Source: Ciceribacter thiooxidans
Lineage (GTDB): Bacteria > Pseudomonadota > Alphaproteobacteria > Rhizobiales > Rhizobiaceae
Direction: 5' to 3'
Length of the DNA stretch: 64,000 nt
Assembly: GCF_014126615.1 (NCBI RefSeq)
Contig: NZ_CP059896.1
Coordinates: 2,738,501-2,802,500, forward strand
Of this stretch, positions 23,867 through 34,172 are shown piece after piece (the first letter of the stretch is position 1; every line of letters begins with the position of its first letter). The position numbers and the translations under genes were made by a program. The notes beneath the pieces were generated by a model that worked only from the letters and a program-made list of their open reading frames with translations, searched no databases and was not told where the DNA came from.

Positions 23867-24988
23867 TCAGCTCTTCCCGTGCCGTTCGTGGGCGAGGTCG
23901 AAAATCTGAATTCCGTCGCGCGGGCGGCCACGGTTTTTCCACTTGTCGTGGTTGAGCGTGTGCATGACGTCGTCGTAACCCGCTGCCCAATGCTCCGTTA
24001 TCGACGCCCGTGAAAATTCGGCATCCATGGCGTGCGTGGCAGAGGCCGCCCGCCGGTGGATGAGATGCACGATCGTCACGTCGTATTCGACGCCGATGGA
24101 TCTCAGAATTCTGGCATCCTCGTCATCGGCGAATTCGGGCGGCAGCTTTTCGAGGAGCCGCTTGGCGGCACGGCGGACGACCTGCCTGCGGGCGAACTCG
24201 TCGGTGTTCAGGCGCGTCCGGCTGGAATAGCGGATCTCCTTAATACGGCTCTCCGCCTCGAAGTGATCCTTGGGCATGGTCCCGCGGGCGCTGAAGAGGT
24301 CGATCTGGAAGATCTCGAGGTCCCGGTTGGAGGCGTTGGTCGACAGGACGTGCTGTAGAGGCGTGTTGGAGACGAGGCCGCCATCCCAGTAGAAACGGCC
24401 GTCAATTTCGACCGGCGCGAACCCCGGCGGCAAGGCGCCCGAGGCGGCGATGTGCCGGGCATCCAGCGCCTGACGGCGGCTGTCGAAATAGGCGAAATTG
24501 CCTGACACAACCTCGACCGCGCCGAGACTGATGCGGGTCCGACAATTGTTCAGGAGGTCGAAGTCGACCAGTTCCTCCAGCGTCTTGAGCAGGGGCTCCG
24601 TGTCGTAGAAGCTGATGGTGGCGTCGCGATTGTAGAGGATCTGGTAAGGGGTGTAGAGGCGCGGTGAAAAGAATCCGGGTATGCCGGTGAGCGCTCCGGC
24701 CATCGCCGAAATCTCGTTGGAGATACGGCGAACATCGGCGCCGTCATGGCCGAACCCGAAGGTCAGGTTCGACGAAACCTTGTCCCAGAACTTCCGGAGA
24801 TTTTCGACCCGGCGTTCCTTCGGCGCTCCGGCGATCAGCGCGGCATTGACGGAACCGATCGAAATTCCGGCGACCCAGTCGGGGTCGATATCATGTTCGT
24901 GCAGCGCCTCGTAGGCTCCCGCCTGATACGCTCCGAGCGCACCACCCCCTTGAAAGACAAAGATCTGTTCGCACTTGGAATTCGACAT
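23867..24988 (-). CDS. Patatin-like phospholipase
   Basis: A 373-residue patatin-family hydrolase. The oxyanion loop is FQGGGALGAYQAG, the nucleophile is in GISIGS and the Asp of the Ser-Asp dyad in YWDGGLVSNTPL. In rhizobia this type lies next to hydroxybutyrate dehydrogenase, as here, and is thought to help polyhydroxybutyrate or lipid turnover. The ATG at 24988 is preferred over a TTG at 25000. No signal peptide is visible, so it is probably cytoplasmic. Confidence 0.88.
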   Translation of the reverse strand: MSNSKCEQIFVFQGGGALGAYQAGAYEALHEHDIDPDWVAGISIGSVNAALIAGAPKERRVENLRKFWDKVSSNLTFGFGHDGADVRRISNEISAMAGALTGIPGFFSPRLYTPYQILYNRDATISFYDTEPLLKTLEELVDFDLLNNCRTRISLGAVEVVSGNFAYFDSRRQALDARHIAASGALPPGFAPVEIDGRFYWDGGLVSNTPLQHVLSTNASNRDLEIFQIDLFSARGTMPKDHFEAESRIKEIRYSSRTRLNTDEFARRQVVRRAAKRLLEKLPPEFADDEDARILRSIGVEYDVTIVHLIHRRAASATHAMDAEFSRASITEHWAAGYDDVMHTLNHDKWKNRGRPRDGIQIFDLAHERHGKS

Positions 24989-25105
24989 GGTGCCCTGCAA
25001 CTTGAATATTGCACTGCACTATAAGTAGGAGATTCTGAACGGCTCGCCAGAGCAAGAGGCCGCATACGCGACCCCTTGCATTCACGTTTCGGTGTATGCA
25101 CCGGT

Positions 25106-26131
25106 TCAGTTGAGATCGAGGACGATGCGGCCGTCGATCTTGCCTTCCTCCATGCGGTGGAAGATGTCGTTGATGTTCTCCAGCTTGTCCCAGGAGAAGT
25201 GCGAGGCGACCTTGCCCTCGCCCGCGAAGACCAGCGATTCCTCGAGATCCTGGCGGGTGCCGACGATCGAGCCGCGCACCGTGATGCGCTTCAGCACCGT
25301 GTCGAAGACCGGCAGCGAGATGAAGCCCGGCGGCAGACCGACCAGCGCCATCGTGCCCTTGGAGCGCAGGAAGCCATAGGCCTGCTCCATCGCCTTCGGG
25401 GAGACGGCGGTGACGAGTGCGCCGTGCACGCCGCCGGTCGCCTTCTGAACCTGCTCGATCGCATCGGCTGCACGGCCATTGACGGTGATGTCGGCGCCGA
25501 GCTCCTTCGCAAGCTTCAGCTTTTCATCAAAGATGTCGGCCGCCACGACATGCATGCCCATGGCCTTGGCATATTGCACGGCCATATGGCCGAGCCCGCC
25601 GATACCAGAGATGACGACCCATTCGCCGGGGCGCACCTCGGTCTCCTTCAGCGCCTTGTAAACGGTGACGCCGGCGCAGAGCACCGGAGCCGCAGGGCCG
25701 AATTCGAGATTGTCCGGCAGACGGCCGACGAAATCCGGATCGGCTAGGCCATACTGGGCGAAGGTGCCATTGACCGAATAGCCGGTGTTCTGCTGGCTGC
25801 CGCAGAGCGTCTCCCAGCCGGTGCGGCAGGGCGTGCAGCAACCGCAGGCGGTATGCAGCCACGGCACGCCGACGCGATCGCCTTCCTTAATGCGGGTGAC
25901 GCCGGCGCCGAGCTTGGCGACATAGCCGACGCCCTCATGCCCCGGAATGAAGGGCGGGTTGGGCTTGACCGGCCAGTCGCCGTTCGCCGCATGCAGGTCC
26001 GTATGGCAAACGCCTGTCGCCAGATACCTGACGAGAATCTGACCCGGACCGGGGTCTGGTATCGCCATTTCCTCGATCACCAGCGGCTTGCCGAATTCCC
26101 GCACGACGGCGGCTTTCATGCTCGATGCCAT
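25106..26131 (-). CDS. adhA: Zinc-dependent alcohol dehydrogenase (AdhP type)
   Basis: A 341-residue medium-chain dehydrogenase. It has catalytic zinc residues in GVCHTDLH and GHEGVG, structural zinc cysteines in ACGCCTPCRTGWETLC and the nucleotide fold GIGGLGHMAVQYAK. It is of the propanol-preferring AdhP group and interconverts primary alcohols and aldehydes with NAD. The ATG at 26131 has GAGGAGG upstream; the longer frame lacks homology. An FNR/FixK-type box lies 100 bases upstream, so induction at low oxygen is plausible. Confidence 0.92.
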   Translation of the reverse strand: MASSMKAAVVREFGKPLVIEEMAIPDPGPGQILVRYLATGVCHTDLHAANGDWPVKPNPPFIPGHEGVGYVAKLGAGVTRIKEGDRVGVPWLHTACGCCTPCRTGWETLCGSQQNTGYSVNGTFAQYGLADPDFVGRLPDNLEFGPAAPVLCAGVTVYKALKETEVRPGEWVVISGIGGLGHMAVQYAKAMGMHVVAADIFDEKLKLAKELGADITVNGRAADAIEQVQKATGGVHGALVTAVSPKAMEQAYGFLRSKGTMALVGLPPGFISLPVFDTVLKRITVRGSIVGTRQDLEESLVFAGEGKVASHFSWDKLENINDIFHRMEEGKIDGRIVLDLN

Positions 26132-26230
26132 TCTTTTCCTCCTCGACAGAAATCGTGTTGCGGAATCATCTGGCCGCCGGGATACACCCGTCACGACGTA
26201 TGCATCCTAGCGTTGTCCCCGTCGAATTTC

Positions 26231-26244
26231 TTGATCCGGGTCAA
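26231..26244. promoter_or_regulatory. FNR/FixK/Anr-type box upstream of adhA
   Basis: TTGATCCGGGTCAA fits TTGAT-N4-(A/G)TCAA, the palindrome bound by FnrN, FixK and Anr regulators. It lies 100 bases upstream of the adhA start codon. Confidence 0.65.
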
Positions 26245-26326
26245 GCCTGCGGCGCTTCACGACGGTTTCTGTCGCAGGGTTGCGACAGCCCCGGAAAGTT
26301 TCCGGCGCCATCGCAACAGCGAATAT

Positions 26327-27202
26327 TCAGGAGAGATATTTCTTCAGGAAAGCAACCGTCCGCGACCAGGCAAGGTCGGCCGCCGCCTTGTCGTAGCGGG
26401 CTGCGGAGGTGTCATTGTTGAAGGCATGGTTCACGCCCTCATAAACATGGATCTCGTACGTCTTCTTGTTTGCGTCGAGGGCCGCCTTGTAGGCGTCGAT
26501 GCCGGCATTGATGCGCTCGTCGAGCCCGGCATAGTGCAACAGAAGCGGCGCCTGGATGGACGGCACCTGATCGGCGGGGACCTGGGCGCCATAATAGGCG
26601 ACCGCGGCGCCGAGCGCCGGCGAGGCGACCGCCAGACGATTCACCATGCCGCCGCCCCAGCAGAAGCCGACGGCGCCGACATTGCCGTTGGAATCGGCGT
26701 TGCCGGCCAGATAGACGCGGCCCGCCTCGGCATTGTTGACGGCCGCAGCCATGTCGAGGGTGGTGAACATCTCACGCGCCTTGTCCTCGTCGTCCGGCGT
26801 TCCGCCGTAGGGAGAGAGGAAATCCGGCGCCAGCACGACGAAGCCCTCGAGTGCTATGCGGCGGGCGACGTCGCGGATGTGCGGATTGAGACCGCGGTTT
26901 TCGTGAATGACGATGACGCCGGGCAGCGGGCCTGCGGCGTCCTTGGGGCGGACGAGGTAGGCCTGCATCTCGGTCGTTCCGCCGGGATAGGTCACATCCT
27001 CGGCCTTCAGGCGGGCGTCGCCCTCGGGGACGACGGCGGCACTCGCCTTGCTCGCGGCAAGCAGCGGCGCGATGGTGGCGGCAGCCGCTCCCGAGCCGGC
27101 GATTGCCGTCAGTCTTTCCATGAATGCACGGCGATCCAGAGTAAGATGAGTGTATTCGTCATAGGCGTCGATCATCGCCTGCGTGACTTTCGGCGTGTCC
27201 AT
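26327..27202 (-). CDS. Dienelactone hydrolase family protein with a Tat signal (YghX-like)
   Basis: A 291-residue alpha/beta hydrolase. A twin-arginine signal (DRRAFMERLTAIAGSGAAAA, from about residue 24) is preceded by an unusually long N-region. The nucleophile is Cys in GFCWGGG, with Asp in GLDERI and His in GVNHAF. The ATG at 27202 has GGAGGAG upstream; the much longer upstream frame lacks homology. The substrate is unknown. E. coli YghX is the nearest named relative by layout. Export to the periplasm is expected. Confidence 0.85.
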   Translation of the reverse strand: MDTPKVTQAMIDAYDEYTHLTLDRRAFMERLTAIAGSGAAAATIAPLLAASKASAAVVPEGDARLKAEDVTYPGGTTEMQAYLVRPKDAAGPLPGVIVIHENRGLNPHIRDVARRIALEGFVVLAPDFLSPYGGTPDDEDKAREMFTTLDMAAAVNNAEAGRVYLAGNADSNGNVGAVGFCWGGGMVNRLAVASPALGAAVAYYGAQVPADQVPSIQAPLLLHYAGLDERINAGIDAYKAALDANKKTYEIHVYEGVNHAFNNDTSAARYDKAAADLAWSRTVAFLKKYLS

Positions 27203-27299
27203 GATGCTCCTCCGTTCAGGGTATCTGGATGGCGGCCCGAACGCAGGCGCGCCGAAGGCAGGATAGTGCCCACCGGCGATTGCGGGCAACACATCTTCG

Positions 27300-27854
27300 T
27301 TACCGGGCCGAGCGGCCGGAGAATAGCGTGACCCGCAAGGCAAGCAGCGCGGACACGAACAGCAGGACAAACTTGATGCGGGAAACCCATGGCAGGATGT
27401 CGGGCAGGTTTTCGGCGAGCCACGGACCCGGCTCGGCCGGCGGGAAATAGCTGAGGAACCCGATGTTCTCGATATAGTCAGAGACGCCGTAGGCGATCGG
27501 CAAAAGGCAAAGCAGCCAGGCATGGCGGACATCGAGGCGTCGGCCGTAGAGCACGACGCCGGGGGCATGGCCGCGAAAGAGCAGGCAGAGCGAGAGGGTG
27601 AGCGCAAACGGCAGGACGAGGTCCGGGCCGAGATACATCAGCTGAAGCAAGTCGCGTGCCTCGGCCCGTGCCGGATCGGCAAGTGCCGCCTGGAGGCCCC
27701 GCACCGCATCGGCCTCATAGCCGGACAGGCGGGCATCGAGGAAGCCCCCTGCCCCGCTCAGGTGCCGGAACTCCGGATCGAGCCCGAAGAACATCCAGGC
27801 GAGAAGGGCGCCGGAGAGGGCGAGCAGCAGCAGGATCACCTTGTTCGCTCCCAT
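27300..27854 (-). CDS. Small integral membrane protein, function unknown
   Basis: A 184-residue protein with four likely membrane helices: VILLLLALSGALLAWMFFG, then LVLPFALTLSLCLLF, WLLCLLPIAYGVSDYIENI and FVLLFVSALLALRVTLF. No conserved catalytic motif is recognised. The ATG at 27854 is preferred to 27875 because GGGGAG lies 6-7 bases upstream. It starts 26 bases after the guaB stop on the same strand and may be read through from guaB. Confidence 0.7.
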   Translation of the reverse strand: MGANKVILLLLALSGALLAWMFFGLDPEFRHLSGAGGFLDARLSGYEADAVRGLQAALADPARAEARDLLQLMYLGPDLVLPFALTLSLCLLFRGHAPGVVLYGRRLDVRHAWLLCLLPIAYGVSDYIENIGFLSYFPPAEPGPWLAENLPDILPWVSRIKFVLLFVSALLALRVTLFSGRSAR

Positions 27855-27880
27855 CTGCCGCTCCCCTCCATCCACTCGCC

Positions 27881-29374
27881 TCAGCCGCCGGCGCCCGGAT
27901 AGTTCGGGCTTTCGCGGGTGATGGTGACGCCGTGCGGATGGCTTTCGCGCAAGCCCGCGCCGGAGATGCGGACGAAGGTCGCCTTCTCCTGGAAGTCCTT
28001 GATGTCGCGGCCGCCGACATAGCCCATGGCCGCCTTCAGGCCGCCCGCGAGCTGGTGCAGCACGGCCGAAACCGGGCCCTTGTACGGGACCTGGCCCTCG
28101 ATGCCTTCCGGCACCAGCTTCAGCGTGTCGCGCACTTCCGCCTGGAAGTAGCGGTCGGCCGAGCCGCGCGCCATGGCGCCAACGGAACCCATGCCGCGAT
28201 AGGCCTTGAAGGAGCGGCCCTGGTAGAGGAAGACCTCGCCCGGGCTTTCGTCCGTGCCGGCAAGCAGCGAGCCGACCATGACTGCGGAGGCGCCGGCGGC
28301 GATTGCCTTGGCAAGGTCGCCGGAGAACTTGATGCCGCCGTCGGCGATCACCGGAATGTCGCTCTTGGCGGCCTCTTCGGCAGCGGCCATGACCGCTGCA
28401 AGCTGCGGCACGCCGACGCCGGCGACGATGCGGGTGGTGCAGATCGAGCCGGGGCCGATGCCGACCTTGATGCAGTCGGCGCCGGCCTCGATGAGCGCGC
28501 GGGTGCCTTCGGCGGTCGCGACGTTGCCGGCGATGATGCGCACCGCGTTGGACATCTTCTTGACGACGCTGACGGCATCCAGAACCTTCTGCGAGTGACC
28601 GTGCGCGGTATCGACGACGATCACGTCGACGCCGGCGTCGATCAGCCGTTCGGCGCGCTCCCGGCCGTCTTCGCCGGTCGAGATGGCCGCGGCGACGCGC
28701 AGGCGCCCGTGGAGATCCTTGGCGGCGTTGGGATTGAGCTGGCTCTTCTCGATATCCTTGACGGTAATCAGGCCGACGCAGCGACCGTCGCCATCGACCA
28801 CCAGCAATTTCTCGATACGATGGCTGTGCAGCAGGCGCTTGGCTTCCTGCTGGTCGACGCTTTCCTTGACGGTGACCAGGTTTTCCTTGGTCATCAGCTC
28901 ATGGATCTTCTGCGAGGGATCGGAGGCGAAGCGGACGTCGCGGTTCGTCAGGATACCGACGAGGCGACCCGGGCGGCCACCGTTCTCGACCACCGGAATG
29001 CCGGAAATGCCGTGCGCCTTCATCAACGCCAGCGCCTCGGCGAGCGTCGCGTCGGGGCCGATGGTCACCGGGTTGACGACCATGCCGCTTTCGAACTTCT
29101 TGACCTGGCGGACTTCCTCGGCCTGTTCGCTGGGCGTGAGGTTGCGGTGGATGACGCCGATGCCGCCGGCCTGGGCCATAGCGATCGCGAGGCGGCTTTC
29201 GGTCACCGTGTCCATGGCGGAAGAGAGGATCGGCAGGCTGAGATCGATATCCTTGGCAATCCGCGTCGCGATATTGGTCTGCCCCGGCATGACCTCGGAA
29301 TGTCCCGGCTGCAGAAGGACATCGTCGAAAGTCAGGGCTTCGGCTCCCGTGGCCGAAATTACGATGCGTGCCAT
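27881..29374 (-). CDS. guaB: Inosine-5'-monophosphate dehydrogenase
   Basis: A 497-residue enzyme that oxidises IMP to XMP in guanine nucleotide synthesis. It begins with the family start [17 protein letters not shown], carries a CBS-domain pair at about residues 95-210, and has the catalytic loop [17 protein letters not shown] and the flap [10 protein letters not shown]. The ATG at 29374 follows AGAGGAAA. Length matches the family. Confidence 0.97.
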   Translation of the reverse strand: MARIVISATGAEALTFDDVLLQPGHSEVMPGQTNIATRIAKDIDLSLPILSSAMDTVTESRLAIAMAQAGGIGVIHRNLTPSEQAEEVRQVKKFESGMVVNPVTIGPDATLAEALALMKAHGISGIPVVENGGRPGRLVGILTNRDVRFASDPSQKIHELMTKENLVTVKESVDQQEAKRLLHSHRIEKLLVVDGDGRCVGLITVKDIEKSQLNPNAAKDLHGRLRVAAAISTGEDGRERAERLIDAGVDVIVVDTAHGHSQKVLDAVSVVKKMSNAVRIIAGNVATAEGTRALIEAGADCIKVGIGPGSICTTRIVAGVGVPQLAAVMAAAEEAAKSDIPVIADGGIKFSGDLAKAIAAGASAVMVGSLLAGTDESPGEVFLYQGRSFKAYRGMGSVGAMARGSADRYFQAEVRDTLKLVPEGIEGQVPYKGPVSAVLHQLAGGLKAAMGYVGGRDIKDFQEKATFVRISGAGLRESHPHGVTITRESPNYPGAGG

Positions 29375-29674
29375 TGCCAATTTCCTCTTTTCAAAAAATG
29401 CAGTGGCTCTCCGGGACGAATCGTCCGCCCGGCCGCTCCTGCAGGACAACGTGGAAGTTGGCGAGGGCTGGTAACACGTCTATGACAGGAAGGGAACAGA
29501 AAAATCCGCACAGGCACCGGTGCCGGGATTCTCCGGGCTCACCGGTGGCGAGGCTCCCCCTCACGCACACGTGAAATCTCTATTTTCACGCCGACCGATT
29601 CGCCGTTGGCAACGAAAGCAACCCTCGGATAGAAAAGGCGCCGCGCGACGCACTGGCGAAAGACACTCCTTCCC
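29375..29674. other. Intergenic region between guaB and the MFS gene
   Basis: Three hundred bases hold the promoters of two divergent genes. No reading frame with homology, repeat or operator stood out. Confidence 0.5.
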
Positions 29675-31096
29675 GTGAGCACTGCCCGCATGAACCGCAT
29701 CGTTCCGCTGATCCTCGCCGTCGCGCTCTTCATGGAGCAGATGGATTCGACCGTCATCTCGACGGCGCTGCCGGCGATCGCCGCCGACCTCGGCGTCGGT
29801 CCGATCACACTCAAGCTCGCGCTCACCTCCTACATGGTGGCGCTCGCGATCTTCATTCCGGCCAGCGGCTGGATGGCCGACCGGTTCGGCGCGAAGGTCA
29901 TCTTCCGCATGGCGATCCTCGTCTTCATGGCAGGCTCCGTCCTCTGCGCGGTTTCCGGATCGCTGCTCGCCTTCGTCGCGGCCCGGTTCCTGCAGGGCAT
30001 GGGCGGCGCGATGATGACGCCGGTCGGACGCCTGGTGCTCCTGCGCACGACGGAGCGGAGCGAGCTCGTCTCGGCGATGGCGCTGCTGACGATTCCCGCC
30101 CTCATCGGTCCCTTGAGCGGGCCGCCGATCGGCGGCTTCATCACCACCTATTTCAGCTGGCACTGGATCTTTCTGATCAACGTACCGATCGGCCTTGCCG
30201 GCATCTGGCTGGCGACCGTCCACCTGCCGGAGGTGCCGCCGGTCGAAACGCCGCCGATCGACTGGTACGGTTTCGCGCTGAGCGCGCTTGCCGCCTCCGG
30301 CGTCGTCTTCGGTCTGTCGGTCATGAGCCTTCCGGCGCTGCCGCCTGCCGCCGGTGTGGGAGCGACGGCCATCGGCCTTGCCGCCGGCCTCCTCTATGTC
30401 CGCCATGCGCGACGCCATCCGGCGCCGCTTCTCGACCTCGGCCTCTTCCGTAACGCCACCTTCCGCGCCGCCGTCACCGCCGGGACGATCTTCCGCATCG
30501 CCGCGGGGGCAATCCCCTTCCTGATGCCGCTGATGCTACAGCTCGGCTTCGGCCTCACGCCTTTCCAGTCCGGCCTCATCACCTTCGTCGGCGCGATCGG
30601 CGCGATCACCACCAAATTCCTCGCGCGCCGGGTCTTCGCGGCGGTCGGCTTCCGCACCGTGCTCATCACGGCGGCAATCACCGGTGCCGCGACGACGGCG
30701 GCGAACGCCTTCTTCACGCCCGGCACGCCCTATCCGCTGATCATGGGAATGCTGCTGGCTGCAGGCTTCTGCCGGTCCTTCTTCTTCACCGGCATCAATG
30801 CGCTGAGCTATGCGGAGATCACCGATGCGAAGGCGAGCCAGGCGACCTCGATGAGCTCGGTGCTGCAACAGGTGAGCCTGGCGCTCGGAGTGGCAGCGGC
30901 CGCCGCCATTCTCGAGGGGAGCACGGCACTCGGGGGCCGTGCGCTCGGGCTTGCCGATTTCCATCTCGCCTTCGCGGTGGTGGCAGGTCTCTCGCTGCTC
31001 GCCGTCCTGCCCTTCCTGCGCATGCCGCGCGATGCCGGCGCCAACGTCTCGGGTCACGGACGAGCGCCGGAGCCCGACGGCGTCGCGGTGAAGTGA
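29675..31096 (+). CDS. MFS drug efflux transporter, DHA2/EmrB type
   Basis: A 473-residue inner-membrane transporter with about 14 predicted helices. It has the DHA motifs ALFMEQMDSTVISTALPAIA in helix 1 and GWMADRFGAKVIF (motif A). Such pumps export drugs or dyes by proton antiport; the substrate is not known. The GTG at 29675 or the ATG at 29690 may start it. It converges on the glyoxalase-like gene with 4 bases between. Confidence 0.85.
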   Translation: MSTARMNRIVPLILAVALFMEQMDSTVISTALPAIAADLGVGPITLKLALTSYMVALAIFIPASGWMADRFGAKVIFRMAILVFMAGSVLCAVSGSLLAFVAARFLQGMGGAMMTPVGRLVLLRTTERSELVSAMALLTIPALIGPLSGPPIGGFITTYFSWHWIFLINVPIGLAGIWLATVHLPEVPPVETPPIDWYGFALSALAASGVVFGLSVMSLPALPPAAGVGATAIGLAAGLLYVRHARRHPAPLLDLGLFRNATFRAAVTAGTIFRIAAGAIPFLMPLMLQLGFGLTPFQSGLITFVGAIGAITTKFLARRVFAAVGFRTVLITAAITGAATTAANAFFTPGTPYPLIMGMLLAAGFCRSFFFTGINALSYAEITDAKASQATSMSSVLQQVSLALGVAAAAAILEGSTALGGRALGLADFHLAFAVVAGLSLLAVLPFLRMPRDAGANVSGHGRAPEPDGVAVK

Positions 31097-31100
31097 GCGC

Positions 31101-31484
31101 CTATTGCGGCTTCTCGCAAACGGCGGCGAGCTTGTTTCCGTCCGGATCGCGAACGAACGCCGCGTAGAAATTCGGATGGAAGGGCCGCAGCCCCGGAGGA
31201 CCTTCGTCGGTGCCGCCATTCGCCAGCCCGGCCTTGTGGAAGGCATCGACGGCGACACGGCTCGGCGCCTCGATCGCGATCGTCGTGCCATTGCCGAATG
31301 TGGCGGGCTTGCCGTCATAGGGTTTCGTCACCCACAGGCGGCAGCGGCGGTCGTCGGCGGCCTCGTAACCGATCTCGTCCGCCTCAGTAACCCTGCGCTC
31401 ATATCCGAGGGCCGCGAGAGCTGCGTCGTAAAAACGCTGAGCGCGCGTGAGATCGTTCGTTCCGAGCGTTACGTAAAGGAGCAC
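31101..31484 (-). CDS. VOC/glyoxalase superfamily protein
   Basis: A 127-residue single vicinal-oxygen-chelate fold, starting MLLYVTLGTNDLTRAQRFYDAAL and ending FVRDPDGNKLAAVCEKPQ. These small proteins include glyoxalase and resistance enzymes; the substrate is unknown. It lies 6 bases after the rlmE stop on the same strand. Confidence 0.8.
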   Translation of the reverse strand: MLLYVTLGTNDLTRAQRFYDAALAALGYERRVTEADEIGYEAADDRRCRLWVTKPYDGKPATFGNGTTIAIEAPSRVAVDAFHKAGLANGGTDEGPPGLRPFHPNFYAAFVRDPDGNKLAAVCEKPQ

Positions 31485-31490
31485 AAGATT

Positions 31491-32222
31491 TCACCGATCC
31501 TGCTTGACGGCCTCCTCAGCCGTCGCGGGTTTACGTCCCTTGAACCCCTTGGCGAGCAGGAACATTTCGACCGATTCGGAGCGCGAGGCACCGGGCTTCA
31601 CGTGCACGACCTGACGGAAGTTCTGTTTCAGCAGAGTCAAAAGCTCCCGCTCCGTGCCGCCCTGGAAGGTCTTGGCGAGGAAGTGACCGCCCTCGGCAAG
31701 CACCTCGATCGCAAAATGGGCGGCGACCTCGCAGAGATGCATGGTGCGCAGGTGGTCGGTCTTCTGGTGGCCGGTGGTCGGGGCGGCCATGTCGGAGATC
31801 ACCAGATCCGGCGTGCCGCCGACGGCTTCGATCAGCTTTTCCGGCGCCTCCGGATCGAGGAAGTCGAGCTGCAGGATCTTCACGCCCGGCAGCGGCGCCA
31901 TTTCGAGAAAGTCGATCGCGGCGACCCGCACGTCAGCATCGGTCGACCCGGTGACGTTGGCGGCGATCTGCGACCAGCTCCCCGGCGCGGCCCCGAGATC
32001 GATGATGCGGCGGGCGCCCTTCAGGATGTTGTGTTTCTCGTCGATTTCCAGCAGCTTGAAGGCCGCGCGGGCGCGATAGCCCTCGAGCTTGGCGCGCTGC
32101 ACGTAGGGGTCGTTGATATGCCGTTCCAGCCAGCGGCGCGACGAAGCCTTGAGCTTGGTCTTCTTGACTTTCTGGCCGAGCTTGCGGCCGGTGCGGTTTC
32201 CGGCGACCGGAGCTTTGGTCAT
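31491..32222 (-). CDS. rlmE: 23S rRNA (uridine-2552-2'-O)-methyltransferase RlmE
   Basis: A 243-residue FtsJ/RrmJ methyltransferase. The SAM motif is [13 protein letters not shown], and the K-D-K-E tetrad is visible in the Lys of [30 protein letters not shown] and [12 protein letters not shown]. The N-terminus has a basic extension ([19 protein letters not shown]), common in alphaproteobacteria. It modifies U2552 of 23S rRNA. It follows ppx by 16 bases, forming an operon of ppx, rlmE and the VOC gene. Confidence 0.95.
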   Translation of the reverse strand: MTKAPVAGNRTGRKLGQKVKKTKLKASSRRWLERHINDPYVQRAKLEGYRARAAFKLLEIDEKHNILKGARRIIDLGAAPGSWSQIAANVTGSTDADVRVAAIDFLEMAPLPGVKILQLDFLDPEAPEKLIEAVGGTPDLVISDMAAPTTGHQKTDHLRTMHLCEVAAHFAIEVLAEGGHFLAKTFQGGTERELLTLLKQNFRQVVHVKPGASRSESVEMFLLAKGFKGRKPATAEEAVKQDR

Positions 32223-32238
32223 CTTCGTTCTTTCCTGT

Positions 32239-33789
32239 TCAGCGCCCGCGGTCGCGGAAGGGACGACGGCTGCGCGCGCGCCGCCAGACGCCGTCGTCGG
32301 CCATCATGTCGGTGAGCAGGCCTTCCCTCAAGCCCCTGTCGGCGACCCGCATGCGCGGCGAGGGCCAGCGGCGGCGGATCGCCTCGAGGATCGCGCAGCC
32401 GGCGAGCACGAGGTCGGCGCGGTCAGGACCAATGCAGGGATTGGCGGCGCGGCCCTTGTAATCCCAGGAAAGCAGCTTCGCCTGCATGGCGCTCACTTCG
32501 GCGTCGGAGAGCCAGAGCCCGTCGACGCGCCGGCGGTCATAGCGCGGCAGGTCGAGATGGACGCCGGCGAGCGTGGTCACCGTTCCCGACGTCCCGATCA
32601 GGTGAAAATCCTGAGGCACCGCGCCGTCTGCCGCACCGTCGAGCGGCGGGCAATCGAAGCGGGCAAGCATCTCTCCGACCTCGGCGGTCATCGCCTCGAA
32701 CACCTCCGGCGTGACGTCGCGGCCGCCATGGCGCTCGGAGAGCGTCACGACCCCGACCGGCAGGGAGGTCCAGTGGGTGATGTGATTGGCGAGCCGGCTC
32801 GAACGGTTCTCGCCGATGCGAATAACGGCGATCTCGGAGGAGCCGCCGCCGATGTCGAAGAGCACGACCGACCGCGCCTCGCGGCCGACCAGCGACGAGC
32901 AGCCGGAAACGGCAAGCCGCGCTTCCGTCTCGCGGTTGATGATCTCCAGCTCGAGGCCGGTCTCGACGGTCACGCGGCGCAGGAATTCCTCGCCGTTCTC
33001 CGCCGCACGGCAGGCTTCGGTCGCGATCAGGCGCATGCGGCGGATCTGCCGGCCGGCGAGTTTCGCCGCGCAGACGCGGAGCGCCTCGACCGCGCGGTCC
33101 ATCGCCTCGGCCGAAAGCCGGCCGCTCGCCGCAAGCCCCTCACCCAGGCGCACGATGCGCGAGAAGGCATCGACCACGCGGAATTGCCCGGGGCGTGTCG
33201 GCTGGGCGACGAGAAGACGGCAATTGTTGGTGCCGAGATCGAGCGCCGCGTAGAGATCGTTGGACCACTGCGAAACGGCAGCAGGCGGGCGCGGGCGTTC
33301 CGCGGCCGGCTGATGCTGCGGCCTGGCCGCAGGAGGCGTCTTGGCGGGAGCCGCGGCCGGTGTCGGCGAGGCCGAGGGGGCGGCGGTCGGCTTGCCGGAG
33401 GCGAGCGGACGGCCCTGCAGGCTGCGGCGATTGCGGTTGCGACGACGCTTCTTGCCGGATTTTCCGGGATGGGAATGCTCGGCCTCGGCCGAAGATACAC
33501 CCGCCCTGTCGGCGTGTGCGGCACGCGGCAGATCGACGGTCTGGGCCTGTCCCGAATGACCGCGGCGCCGGCGCTTTCGCTTGCGAACCGGCTCATGCGC
33601 CTCGTTGGTGGCGGAACGTCCAGCCGGAGCCGACGTCGCCGCCTGCCCCTCGCCGGCCACGACGGCGGCGCCCGAAACCTTCGGCGCATTCGTCCTGGCC
33701 TTGCCGCGCCGGAGGGTTGCCTCCCCGCTGCGACTTTCTGCCGACGCCCCCTCGCTTGACGGCCTGAAGCCGCGATCGGGGTCTGTCAC
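32239..33789 (-). CDS. ppx: Exopolyphosphatase/guanosine pentaphosphate phosphatase (Ppx/GppA)
   Basis: A 516-residue protein. The last 345 residues form the Ppx/GppA domain, starting [17 protein letters not shown] (phosphate-1 loop) and continuing with [12 protein letters not shown] (phosphate-2) and [15 protein letters not shown]. The first 170 residues are a basic, Pro/Ala-rich disordered extension ([11 protein letters not shown] and [11 protein letters not shown]) found in many rhizobial homologues. It hydrolyses polyphosphate or pppGpp; which is not decided by sequence. It heads the operon with rlmE. Confidence 0.9.
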   Translation of the reverse strand: MTDPDRGFRPSSEGASAESRSGEATLRRGKARTNAPKVSGAAVVAGEGQAATSAPAGRSATNEAHEPVRKRKRRRRGHSGQAQTVDLPRAAHADRAGVSSAEAEHSHPGKSGKKRRRNRNRRSLQGRPLASGKPTAAPSASPTPAAAPAKTPPAARPQHQPAAERPRPPAAVSQWSNDLYAALDLGTNNCRLLVAQPTRPGQFRVVDAFSRIVRLGEGLAASGRLSAEAMDRAVEALRVCAAKLAGRQIRRMRLIATEACRAAENGEEFLRRVTVETGLELEIINRETEARLAVSGCSSLVGREARSVVLFDIGGGSSEIAVIRIGENRSSRLANHITHWTSLPVGVVTLSERHGGRDVTPEVFEAMTAEVGEMLARFDCPPLDGAADGAVPQDFHLIGTSGTVTTLAGVHLDLPRYDRRRVDGLWLSDAEVSAMQAKLLSWDYKGRAANPCIGPDRADLVLAGCAILEAIRRRWPSPRMRVADRGLREGLLTDMMADDGVWRRARSRRPFRDRGR

Positions 33790-33984
33790 TTATCTATTCC
33801 GTTGCGCCGCGCAAGGCCGACTGCGGCATGCCGCTGGCGCCATATTCGATTTTCGTTGGCGCGATGATATCAGCGGGTCCGGTTTTAGCCAAACTGTTTT
33901 TCCGTCGAAGTCCGGCGAGCAACCGGGTCCCGGGCGCGTCTTCGCGTTAGCGGAATTTTTTCCGAATTTTTTGAGAACGGGTAT

Positions 33985-34012
33985 TTGCAAGTCGCCGGCT
34001 TTTGTTTATAAG
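33985..34012 (+). promoter_or_regulatory. Putative promoter of tRNA-Gln
   Basis: TTGCAA (33985-33990) and TATAAG (34007-34012) are 16 bases apart, about 40 bases before the tRNA. Confidence 0.45.
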
Positions 34013-34053
34013 CCCGCCTCACCGACGGATCGCACACTTACGCGATCCACTGC

Positions 34054-34127
34054 TGGGGAATAGTTCAACGGTAGAACGACGGACTCTGACTCCGTTAATC
34101 TTGGTTCGAATCCAGGTTCCCCAGCCA
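34054..34127 (+). tRNA. tRNA-Gln (anticodon CTG)
   Basis: A complete cloverleaf. The acceptor arm TGGGGAA pairs with TTCCCCA. The anticodon stem ACGGA/TCCGT (34079-34083, 34091-34095) carries loop CTCTGAC with anticodon CTG at 34086-34088. The T arm contains TTCGAAT, and CCA is encoded at 34125-34127. Its 3' end is the left boundary of the island. Confidence 0.95.
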
Positions 34128-34172
34128 ATTCTCCCTAAAAGCCCTTAATTCCTTGATTTTCCAGTCGTGCCG
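34109..34172 (+). repeat. Left island repeat (attL) at the tRNA-Gln 3' end
   Basis: This 64-base stretch starts in the T-loop of tRNA-Gln and runs about 45 bases past the CCA. A closely matching copy lies at 46557-46620. The shared blocks are CCCCAGCCAATT, then a CTAAAxGCCC(T/C)TAATTCC block and TGATTTTCCAGTC. Placement at a tRNA 3' end is typical of integrase attachment sites. Confidence 0.8.
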
